This document shows positions 56,661 to 64,000 of a stretch of DNA of 64,000 nt, in pieces (the first letter of the stretch is position 1; every line of letters starts with the position of its first letter). Location of the stretch: positions 380,001 through 444,000 of the forward strand of contig NZ_CP133781.1 of the NCBI RefSeq assembly GCF_034350045.1, read 5' to 3'. The translations under genes and the position numbers were made by a program. The notes beneath the pieces were generated by a model. It was given only the letters and a program-made list of their open reading frames with translations, was not told where the DNA came from and ran no database searches. The stretch is from Pseudomonas sp. CCI4.2 (lineage in GTDB: Bacteria; Pseudomonadota; Gammaproteobacteria; Pseudomonadales; Pseudomonadaceae).

Positions 56661-58571
56661 TTAGAGTTCAGCAGCAGGACCGCCGATAGGCGCTTCTGGA
56701 CGCGGGTCCAGCGGAGCTACCGGAGTACCAGTACCCGAGCCGCCCTGACCCCAATCACGAGGTTCGCGAGGAGCACGACCCGCCATGATGTCGTCGATCT
56801 GTTCCGCATCGATGGTTTCATACTTCATCAACGCATCAGCCATGGCGTCCAGCTTGTCACGGTGATCGGTCAAGATCTGCTTGGCCGAGCCGTAGCACTG
56901 ATCAATGATGCTACGAACTTCCGAATCGATAAGTCTCGCAGTCTCGGCTGAGACGCTAGAGTTCTGACCACCACCGCCTCGACCCAAGTACATATCATTT
57001 TCATCTTCGGCATACATCAACGGGCCTAGCTTCTCGGACAGGCCCCATTTGGTGACCATGTTCCGGGCAATTTGACTGGCCCGCATGATGTCGTTAGATG
57101 CACCGGTAGTAACACCGTCAAAACCCAACGTCATCTCTTCAGCGATACGCCCGCCATAAAGCGAACAAATCTGGCTGATCAGCGCGCGCTTGGACAGGCT
57201 GTAGCGATCTTCCTCAGGCAGGAACATCGTTACACCCAGCGCCCGACCACGAGGGATAATCGACACCTTGTAGACCGGATCATGCTCAGGCACGACTCGA
57301 CCAACAATTGCGTGACCCGCTTCGTGATACGCGGTATTACGCTTTTCTTTCTCGGACATGACCATGGACTTGCGCTCGGCGCCCATCATGATCTTGTCTT
57401 TGGCCAGTTCGAACTCTTTCATCTCAACGATGCGTTTACCGGTGCGAGCAGCGAACAGCGACGCTTCGTTGACCAGGTTGGCCAAGTCAGCACCGGAGAA
57501 GCCTGGCGTACCACGGGCGATCACACCTGGGTTGACGTCTTCGCCCATGGGCACTTTACGCATGTGAACTTTGAGAATTTGTTCGCGACCGCGAATATCG
57601 GGTAGTCCAACCACAACTTGACGGTCGAAACGGCCTGGACGCAGCAAAGCCGGGTCAAGTACGTCAGGACGGTTTGTGGCAGCAATGACGATGATGCCGT
57701 CATTCACTTCAAAGCCGTCCATCTCAACCAGCAACTGGTTAAGTGTTTGTTCGCGCTCGTCATGACCACCGCCCATGCCTGCACCACGATGCCGACCGAC
57801 TGCGTCGATTTCATCGATGAAGATGATGCACGGCGCATGCTTCTTGGCTTGTTCAAACATGTCACGGACACGACTTGCGCCGACACCCACGAACATTTCA
57901 ACGAAATCAGAACCGGAAATGGTGAAGAACGGCACCTTGGCTTCGCCGGCGATTGCCTTGGCGAGCAAGGTTTTACCGGTACCCGGAGGTCCGACCATCA
58001 ATACGCCACGAGGAATTCGTCCGCCCAGACGTTGGAACTTGCCCGGATCGCGAAGGAATTCAACCAGCTCGCCAACTTCTTCTTTGGCTTCATCGCAACC
58101 GGCAACATCGCCCAGCGTGGTCTTGACCTGATCTTCGGAGAGCAGTCGTGCCTTACTCTTACCGAAGCTCATCGGCCCGCCTTTACCGCCAGCACCACCC
58201 TGCATCTGCCGCATGAAGAACATGAAGACGGCGATGATCACCAGGATCGGGAAGCTTGCTACCAATAGCTGAGTCCAAATGCTCTGCTGCTCTGGCTGCT
58301 TACCTTCGATAACCACGTTGTTATCAACCAAGTCACCAATCAGGCCGTTGTCCTGAATTGCAGGACGAATGGTCTTGAAGGTGTCGCCATCAGCGCGTTT
58401 ACCGGTGATGACGTAGCCGTCTACGGCAACCTTCTCGACCTTGCCATCCTTAACCTGCTGGATGAACTCGGAATAATTGAGGGTTTGCGGCTCGTTTGGA
58501 CTGGAGAAGTTGTTCATCACTGTCACGAGGACAGCGGCGATGATCAACCACAGGATCAGATTCTTTGCCAT
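56661..58571 (-). CDS. ftsH: ATP-dependent zinc metalloprotease FtsH
   Basis: Membrane AAA+ protease that degrades unassembled membrane proteins and regulators such as LpxC or sigma-32. 636 residues: helix 1 ([15 protein letters not shown]), periplasmic domain, helix 2 ([16 protein letters not shown]), AAA module with Walker A GPPGTGKT, Walker [12 protein letters not shown] and SRH, then zinc site HEAGH with Asp in the GGRIAEE region. ATG at 58571 (MAKNLILWL) is used; a TTG at 58580 is in frame. The 191 bases upstream, before rlmE, hold the promoter, unrecognised. Confidence 0.97.
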   Translation of the reverse strand: MAKNLILWLIIAAVLVTVMNNFSSPNEPQTLNYSEFIQQVKDGKVEKVAVDGYVITGKRADGDTFKTIRPAIQDNGLIGDLVDNNVVIEGKQPEQQSIWTQLLVASFPILVIIAVFMFFMRQMQGGAGGKGGPMSFGKSKARLLSEDQVKTTLGDVAGCDEAKEEVGELVEFLRDPGKFQRLGGRIPRGVLMVGPPGTGKTLLAKAIAGEAKVPFFTISGSDFVEMFVGVGASRVRDMFEQAKKHAPCIIFIDEIDAVGRHRGAGMGGGHDEREQTLNQLLVEMDGFEVNDGIIVIAATNRPDVLDPALLRPGRFDRQVVVGLPDIRGREQILKVHMRKVPMGEDVNPGVIARGTPGFSGADLANLVNEASLFAARTGKRIVEMKEFELAKDKIMMGAERKSMVMSEKEKRNTAYHEAGHAIVGRVVPEHDPVYKVSIIPRGRALGVTMFLPEEDRYSLSKRALISQICSLYGGRIAEEMTLGFDGVTTGASNDIMRASQIARNMVTKWGLSEKLGPLMYAEDENDMYLGRGGGGQNSSVSAETARLIDSEVRSIIDQCYGSAKQILTDHRDKLDAMADALMKYETIDAEQIDDIMAGRAPREPRDWGQGGSGTGTPVAPLDPRPEAPIGGPAAEL

Positions 58572-58762
58572 ATCGTTCAATTAGCTACCCTCTGAAGCAA
58601 GCTCCACGCAGGAGCGTGCCTCGCATGATTTCACCGGCCTAACTTACTACATTACCTGCGGGTGTTGCAGGCGCCGTCTGTAACCCTTTGTGAAACTTTG
58701 ACTACACGATGTTCGTTTATGCTTCGCTGACAGGCTATTAAATAAAAGCTATCGCCTCTACA

Positions 58763-59413
58763 TCAAAGCCGCTCATCGCTTTCAGCCCCTTTAATGCCGC
58801 GGAATCCACGACCCAACAAGTACTGCTCACGGGACCGATCACGGGAAGCCGCCGGCTTGCGCATCTGGACCTTGTCAAACACTTGGCGAACCGACTTGTG
58901 GAACACGTCGAAACCATCGCCCTGGAAAACCTTGACCAGGAAATCGCCACCTGGGCGCAAGACCCGACCAGCTAAATCAAGCGCCAACTCGCATAAAAAC
59001 ATCGCGCGCGGCATGTCAACAGCAGCCAGTCCACTCATATTGGGGGCCATATCGGAAATCACAAGGTCTACTTGTGTATTACCGACCGCTTCGAGGATTT
59101 GTGCCAGCACAACATCCTCGGTGAAGTCACCTTGAATAAAGGTCACATCCGGGATGCTGTCCATCTCTAGAATGTCCGAAGCGATCAAACGCCCCTGACC
59201 ACCGATCAGACGACTGGTGACTTGCGACCAACCACCAGGCGCAGCACCGAGGTCGATTACGGTCATTCCCGGACGGATCAGTCGGTCCTTCTCCTGGATC
59301 TCTAGCAGCTTGTAACTGGCGCGCGAACGGTAGCCATCTTTTTGCGCCATTTTGACGTAATGGTCATCGAAGTGTTCTCTCAACCAGTTATGGCTTGTTT
59401 TGGAACGGGCCAC
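58763..59413 (-). CDS. rlmE: 23S rRNA 2'-O-ribose U2552 methyltransferase RlmE
   Basis: Heat-shock-linked methyltransferase (also called RrmJ/FtsJ) for late 50S assembly. 216 residues; SAM motif [14 protein letters not shown], catalytic K-D-K-E residues in [23 protein letters not shown] and [14 protein letters not shown] at 59413 ([11 protein letters not shown]) is chosen with GAGGTGG just upstream; a TTG start would be four codons longer. The C-terminal [18 protein letters not shown] tail is typical of pseudomonads. Divergent from yhbY. Confidence 0.95.
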   Translation of the reverse strand: MARSKTSHNWLREHFDDHYVKMAQKDGYRSRASYKLLEIQEKDRLIRPGMTVIDLGAAPGGWSQVTSRLIGGQGRLIASDILEMDSIPDVTFIQGDFTEDVVLAQILEAVGNTQVDLVISDMAPNMSGLAAVDMPRAMFLCELALDLAGRVLRPGGDFLVKVFQGDGFDVFHKSVRQVFDKVQMRKPAASRDRSREQYLLGRGFRGIKGAESDERL

Positions 59414-59518
59414 GGGCCACCTCAAAAAATAAACGAGTCGTGATTAACTGGGCGGTCCCGGACTCGCTCGGGTAAACTGGCCGCCGCTTTTTACAAGATC
59501 AGACGCAGGGGTCAGATT

Positions 59519-59827
59519 ATGCCGCTCACTCAAGAGCAGAAGAAACAGTACAAATCTATTGGTCACCATCTGAAACCGGTATTGACTGTGGCTGACAATG
59601 GTTTGACTGAAGGTGTTGTAGCCGAACTAGAACGCGCATTGAGCGATCACGAGCTGATTAAAATCAAGCTCAACATCCTCGACCGCGAAAGCCGCCTGGC
59701 GCTCATTGCAGAGTTATGCAAAGTCGGCAAGGCAGACCTAGTACAAATCATCGGTAAAATGGCGTTGATTTATCGCAAGAACGCCAAGGTAAACAAGCTA
59801 CTGTCCAACGTACACCGCGCCGTATAA
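59519..59827 (+). CDS. yhbY: Ribosome assembly RNA-binding protein YhbY
   Basis: CRM-domain protein that associates with pre-50S particles. 102 residues: PLTQEQKKQYKSIGHHLKPVLTVADNGLTEGVVAELERALSDHELIKIKL with the GxxG-like loop, then IIGKMALIYRKN. Only plus-strand gene between pnp and the window end. ATG follows CAGGGGTCAG. Divergent from rlmE with a 105-base shared promoter region. Confidence 0.95.
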   Translation: MPLTQEQKKQYKSIGHHLKPVLTVADNGLTEGVVAELERALSDHELIKIKLNILDRESRLALIAELCKVGKADLVQIIGKMALIYRKNAKVNKLLSNVHRAV

Positions 59828-59839
59828 CTGTATAAGAGG

Positions 59840-60307
59840 TCAAGGGCGTGCATTGTGCGCCCTGCCACTTTCACCCGGTATCGGCTGAATAACCAGCAGT
59901 AGACCGGACAACGCTAACACCAGGTAACTCAACAATTGCCAACGCACAGCGTCCGGCAACCATCGATACAGCACGTAATGGCTGGCTGAAGCCAAGGTCG
60001 CAATCACCAACAATTGCCCGCGCACATCAAGCCAAAGACTTGACAGGCGCTCGACCTGTACCAGCACAATCATCTGCAACGCCGCGCAAAAAGCCGCGAA
60101 ACCCACCAGCAACGCTCCCGACAGATTTGCAACCTCATCAATCAGTAACGGCGCCAGCCCTGCCTGATCAAGCACCGTCAACATCGCTAGATGCAGCAGT
60201 ACAAGACCGCCCACCCAGAGCGTTTGAGCGACTTGCCAGATGATTGCGCCCGCACGTAGCGGGCGACCGCGGTTAAAGGTGACTGACTTCGACAATCTCG
60301 TACTCAA
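59840..60307 (-). CDS. Small four-helix membrane protein (DUF4149-like)
   Basis: About 140-155 residues with four hydrophobic segments ([75 protein letters not shown]). The pattern WVGG...LLH fits DUF4149/TMEM205-like proteins. Unknown role. The start is unclear: no ATG or GTG occurs before the first helix, only TTG codons at 60307 and 60295, both inside the 3' end of greA, so it is probably coupled to greA. Convergent with yhbY, 12 bases apart. Confidence 0.7.
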   Translation of the reverse strand: MSTRLSKSVTFNRGRPLRAGAIIWQVAQTLWVGGLVLLHLAMLTVLDQAGLAPLLIDEVANLSGALLVGFAAFCAALQMIVLVQVERLSSLWLDVRGQLLVIATLASASHYVLYRWLPDAVRWQLLSYLVLALSGLLLVIQPIPGESGRAHNARP

Positions 60308-60749
60308 TCACGCCACCCGGCGTCTTGACGATGACCACATCACCCTCCTCCTTGGCAATCAAGGCGCGAGCAATAGGCGAGCCCACCGAGAGCTTGCCCT
60401 GTTTGATATCAGCTTCGTCTTCGCCGACGATCTGATAGCGCACACGCTCGTCAGTTTCTACGTTTGCAATTTCTACGGTCGTGCCGAAGATCACCTTGCC
60501 GGTGTGGGCAATGGTTTTCACATCGATGACGACTGCGTTCTGCAGACGACCTTCGATATCACGAACACGTGCTTCAACCATGCCCTGCTGCTCACGAGCG
60601 GCATGGTACTCAGCGTTTTCCTTGAGGTCGCCCAGCTCTCGAGCAGTGCCGATGTCCTGGCTAAGCTTGGGACGAATCACCTTGGTCAGGTGATGTAATT
60701 CCTCTTCGAGAGCGCGCGCGCCCTCGACGGTCATTGGGTATTTAGTCAT
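60273..60749 (-). CDS. greA: Transcription elongation factor GreA
   Basis: Rescues backtracked RNA polymerase by stimulating transcript cleavage. 158 residues: N-terminal coiled coil ([51 protein letters not shown], acidic tip at DLKENAEY) and the C-terminal FKBP-like domain ([29 protein letters not shown]...[16 protein letters not shown]). The ATG overlaps the carB stop in ATGA, so it is coupled to carB. Confidence 0.97.
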   Translation of the reverse strand: MTKYPMTVEGARALEEELHHLTKVIRPKLSQDIGTARELGDLKENAEYHAAREQQGMVEARVRDIEGRLQNAVVIDVKTIAHTGKVIFGTTVEIANVETDERVRYQIVGEDEADIKQGKLSVGSPIARALIAKEEGDVVIVKTPGGVIEYEIVEVSHL

Positions 60750-63700
60750 ACGTTCAATCCTGCATGTAGATCCTGCAAGCGACGCACGGTCTTCTCTGGA
60801 CCGAACTTGAGCGCTTCACAGATAGCCTCGCCCGCAGCGATGGTCGTCGTGCAGTAAATCTTGTGCTGCAAGGCGTTTCGACGAATGGAGTAAGAATCAG
60901 CGATCGATTGACGGCCTTCAGTGGTGTTGATGATCAGCGTGACTTCGTCATTTTTGATCATGTCGACAATGTGCGGACGACCTTCGGTCACCTTGTTCAC
61001 ACGGCGCACTTCCAAACCTGCCGCCTCGATGACTTTAGCCGTGCCCGCGGTTGCAACGATTTTGAAGCCGAGCTTGATCAGGTCGCGTGCGACGCCGGCC
61101 ACCAAAGGCTTGTCGTCGTCACGGACGCTGATAAACGCAGTACCGCCGACCGGCAATACTTCACTGGCGCCCATTTGGGCCTTGGCAAATGCTTCGCCAA
61201 AGGTGTCGCCCACGCCCATCACTTCGCCGGTAGACTTCATCTCTGGGCCAAGGATAGGGTCAACGCCGGGGAACTTGGCGAAAGGGAAAACGGCTTCTTT
61301 CACGCTATAGAAGTTCGGAATGATTTCTTTGGTGAAACCAATTTCCTTCAACGTCTTACCAGCCATGACCCGTGCAGCGATCATTGCCAGCGAAACGCCG
61401 ATGCACTTCGATACGAACGGCACGGTACGCGACGCGCGCGGGTTGACTTCGATGACGTAGATGTCTTCGCCTTGCAGCGCCAACTGTACGTTCATCAAAC
61501 CGACCACACCCAGTTCGAGGGCCATTTTCTTGACCTGCTCACGCATCTCGTCCTGGATATGCGCAGGCAGCGAGTACGGAGGCAGTGAGCAGGCGGAGTC
61601 ACCGGAGTGAACGCCGGCTTGTTCGATGTGCTGCATGATGGCGCCGATCACAACATCGGTACCATCGCAAACTGCATCGACATCCATTTCGATGGCGCAG
61701 TTGAGGAAGTGGTCCAGCAGCACAGGGCTGTCGTTGGACACGCTTACTGCATCGCGAAGGTAACGTTTCAATTCGTCTTCTTCGTAGACGATTTCCATCG
61801 CTCGGCCGCCCAATACGTAGGACGGACGCACGACGAGCGGGTAACCAATCTTGCCGGCGGCACGAATCGCTTCTTCTTCGCTGCGCACAGTCGCGTTTGG
61901 CGGCTGACGAAGGTTCAGGCGCTCGACCATTTGTTGGAAGCGTTCACGATCTTCCGCACGGTCGATGGCGTCAGGGCTGGTGCCGATGATCGGCACGCCC
62001 GCTTCTTCCAACGCACGGGCCAGCTTCAATGGGGTCTGACCACCGTACTGGACGATAACGCCTTTAGGCTTCTCGACGCGGACGATTTCCAGCACGTCTT
62101 CCAGGGTGACAGGCTCGAAGTACAGACGGTCCGAGGTGTCGAAGTCAGTGGACACAGTTTCCGGGTTGCAGTTGACCATGATGGTCTCGTACCCGTCTTC
62201 GCGCAGTGCCAGTGCCGCGTGGACACAGCAATAATCGAATTCGATGCCTTGACCGATACGGTTAGGACCGCCGCCCAAAATCATGATCTTGTCGCGGGTC
62301 GAAGGATTGGCTTCGCACTCTTCCTCGTAGGTCGAGTACAGGTAAGCAGTGTCTGTCGCGAACTCGGCCGCGCAGGTGTCAACGCGCTTGTAGACCGGGA
62401 AGATCTCGAGCTTGTGACGATGACGCCGCAGGTTTTTCTCAGTAACACCCAGCAGCGTGGCCAGACGACCGTCAGAGAAACCTTTGCGCTTGAGGCGGAA
62501 CATCAGGTCACGATCAATCGTCGCCAGACCCAAGGTTTTGATTTTGGCTTCTTCTTTGATCAAGTCTTCGATCTGCACCAGGAACCAGCGATCGATCATG
62601 TTCATGCTGTAGATCTGGTCAACCGTCATACCGGCACGGAAGGCGTCTGCCACATACCAGATGCGCTCGGCGCCCGGCACGGTGAGTTCGCGCTTGAGCA
62701 CGGTCATGCTTTCCGGGTTGGTCAGGTCCAGCTTAGGGTCCAGACCGTTGACGCCCACTTCCAGACCGCGCAAGGCTTTCTGCAGGGACTCCTGGAAGGT
62801 CCGGCCGATGGCCATGACTTCGCCGACCGACTTCATTTGCGTGGTCAGACGAGCGTCAGCCTTCGGAAACTTCTCGAAGGCAAAGCGTGGCAACTTGGTG
62901 ACGACGTAATCAATCGATGGCTCGAACGATGCCGGGGTCTTGCCACCGGTGATTTCGTTCTGCAATTCGTCGAGGGTGTAACCGATGGCTAGCTTGGCTG
63001 CGACCCGAGCAATCGGGAAGCCGGTGGCTTTGGAGGCCAGGGCCGAGGAGCGAGAAACCCGCGGGTTCATCTCGATCACAACCATACGACCAGTGTCAGG
63101 GCAGATGCCGAACTGGACGTTGGAGCCGCCGGTTTCAACGCCGATTTCACGCAGTACCGCCAACGAGGCGTTACGCATGATCTGGTATTCCTTGTCGGTC
63201 AGCGTTTGAGCTGGCGCAACAGTGATGGAGTCGCCGGTGTGGACGCCCATCGGGTCAAAGTTTTCGATGGAGCAGACGATGATGCAGTTGTCCTTTTTGT
63301 CGCGGACCACTTCCATCTCGTACTCTTTCCAGCCAATCAGCGACTCATCGATCAGCAGCTCTTTGGTCGGTGACAGGTCGAGACCGCGTGTACAGATTTC
63401 TTCGAACTCTTCGCGGTTGTACGCGATACCGCCACCGGTGCCGCCCATGGTGAACGATGGGCGGATGATGCAGGGGAAGCCCAGCTTCTCCAGCACAACG
63501 TACGCTTCTTCAAGGGTATGGGCGATGCCGGAACGCGGGCAGTCGAGGCCGATGGACTTCATCGCCTTGTCGAAGCGCGAACGGTCTTCAGCTTTGTCGA
63601 TGGTGTCGGCGTTGGCGCCGATCATCTCAACACCGAACTTCTCCAGAACGCCTTCGCGCTCCAGGTCCAGTGCGCAGTTCAATGCCGTCTGGCCGCCCAT

Positions 63701-63967
63701 GGTTGGCAGCAGAGCGTCTGGACGCTCTTTCTCGATGATCTTGGCAACCGTCTGCCACTTGATCGGCTCGATGTAGGTCGCGTCGGCCATCGACGGGTCG
63801 GTCATGATGGTGGCTGGGTTGGAGTTCACCAGAACCACGCGATAACCCTCTTCGCGCAGGGCTTTGCAGGCCTGGGCGCCGGAGTAGTCGAATTCACAGG
63901 CCTGGCCGATCACGATGGGACCGGCGCCGAGAATCAGGATGGTTTTTATATCTGTACGTTTTGGCAT
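60746..63967 (-). CDS. carB: Carbamoyl phosphate synthase large subunit
   Basis: Makes carbamoyl phosphate for arginine and pyrimidines from bicarbonate, ammonia from CarA, and two ATP. 1073 residues: tandem ATP-grasp halves (first [17 protein letters not shown]; second [17 protein letters not shown] near residue 565), oligomerisation domain between, and a C-terminal MGS-like allosteric domain ([31 protein letters not shown]). ATG at 63967 ([11 protein letters not shown]) is the family start. The 33 bases to the window edge are non-coding; carA is expected beyond. Confidence 0.98.
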   Translation of the reverse strand: MPKRTDIKTILILGAGPIVIGQACEFDYSGAQACKALREEGYRVVLVNSNPATIMTDPSMADATYIEPIKWQTVAKIIEKERPDALLPTMGGQTALNCALDLEREGVLEKFGVEMIGANADTIDKAEDRSRFDKAMKSIGLDCPRSGIAHTLEEAYVVLEKLGFPCIIRPSFTMGGTGGGIAYNREEFEEICTRGLDLSPTKELLIDESLIGWKEYEMEVVRDKKDNCIIVCSIENFDPMGVHTGDSITVAPAQTLTDKEYQIMRNASLAVLREIGVETGGSNVQFGICPDTGRMVVIEMNPRVSRSSALASKATGFPIARVAAKLAIGYTLDELQNEITGGKTPASFEPSIDYVVTKLPRFAFEKFPKADARLTTQMKSVGEVMAIGRTFQESLQKALRGLEVGVNGLDPKLDLTNPESMTVLKRELTVPGAERIWYVADAFRAGMTVDQIYSMNMIDRWFLVQIEDLIKEEAKIKTLGLATIDRDLMFRLKRKGFSDGRLATLLGVTEKNLRRHRHKLEIFPVYKRVDTCAAEFATDTAYLYSTYEEECEANPSTRDKIMILGGGPNRIGQGIEFDYCCVHAALALREDGYETIMVNCNPETVSTDFDTSDRLYFEPVTLEDVLEIVRVEKPKGVIVQYGGQTPLKLARALEEAGVPIIGTSPDAIDRAEDRERFQQMVERLNLRQPPNATVRSEEEAIRAAGKIGYPLVVRPSYVLGGRAMEIVYEEDELKRYLRDAVSVSNDSPVLLDHFLNCAIEMDVDAVCDGTDVVIGAIMQHIEQAGVHSGDSACSLPPYSLPAHIQDEMREQVKKMALELGVVGLMNVQLALQGEDIYVIEVNPRASRTVPFVSKCIGVSLAMIAARVMAGKTLKEIGFTKEIIPNFYSVKEAVFPFAKFPGVDPILGPEMKSTGEVMGVGDTFGEAFAKAQMGASEVLPVGGTAFISVRDDDKPLVAGVARDLIKLGFKIVATAGTAKVIEAAGLEVRRVNKVTEGRPHIVDMIKNDEVTLIINTTEGRQSIADSYSIRRNALQHKIYCTTTIAAGEAICEALKFGPEKTVRRLQDLHAGLNV

Positions 63968-64000
63968 GGGGTTGTCACTCAAATCCTTGGGTCAGTCGGC

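Noticed and set aside
61607..62992. 461-codon open frame opposite carB, and similar ones opposite nusA (50783-52492), infB (49490-50731; 48239-49351) and ilvC (2491-3690)
   Set aside because: All mirror essential genes in the frame where Pseudomonas codon bias suppresses stops; compositions are Asp/His/Val/Phe-rich without recognisable domains.

Overview
This window is chromosomal DNA from a Pseudomonas. The evidence is lineage-specific content: prrF, the cbrXAB-crcZ-pcnB block, lpoP beside mrcB, and the order ftsH-folP-glmM-tpiA-secG-tRNA-Leu-tRNA-fMet-rimP-nusA-infB-rbfA-truB-rpsO-pnp. REP-like interspersed palindromes also fit. The species cannot be fixed from this stretch. I see no insertion sequence, prophage, integrase, rRNA operon or CRISPR array. 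Gene density, codon use and conserved neighbourhoods look like core genome throughout.

Layout. 1-7.1 kb: msrQ (cut by the window edge)-msrP periplasmic methionine sulfoxide repair, pssA, the ilvI-ilvH-ilvC branched-chain operon, and small envelope or unknown genes. 7.1-10.2 kb: yqcC-lpoP-mrcB, a cell-wall synthase with its lipoprotein activator. 10.3-15.4 kb: an APH/AAA fusion kinase, a pentapeptide-repeat protein, a TfoX C-terminal-domain protein, the iron-responsive sRNA PrrF, deoC, a ChaN-like protein and a Rieske protein. 15.4-24.6 kb: sfsA, an aminotransferase, dksA, gluQ, cbrX-cbrA-cbrB and the sRNA CrcZ. 24.6-36.4 kb: pcnB-folK, panBCD, pgi, acsA, a DUF2236 protein, a thiolase and a SAM methyltransferase. 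36.5-44 kb: the least characterised part, with a DUF748 giant, a DUF2845 protein, a BON-domain protein behind a clear sigma-54 promoter, and a four-gene membrane protein/lipoprotein/two-component operon. 44-64 kb (all minus strand except yhbY): pnp to infB, nusA, rimP, two tRNAs, secG, tpiA, glmM, folP, ftsH, rlmE, a small membrane protein, greA and carB.

Regulatory connections inside the window are notable. CbrA/CbrB sense carbon/nitrogen status. CbrB should activate the sigma-54 promoter of crcZ, for which a CbrB-type inverted repeat and the -24/-12 boxes are visible. CrcZ carries five A-rich clusters that titrate Hfq/Crc. One A-rich motif of the same type sits just upstream of the acsA ribosome-binding site, so acsA may be a target of the system encoded 7 kb away. 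PrrF has a Fur-box-like promoter and sits near a ChaN/PhuW-like gene.

I did not find an obviously new defence or mobile system. The best leads are: the COG4705-type membrane protein with a fourfold internal repeat in an operon with a lipoprotein and a two-component system; the sigma-54 promoter plus palindromic upstream site of the BON gene; a candidate structured RNA between panD and pgi; and a cluster of inverted repeats upstream of panB.
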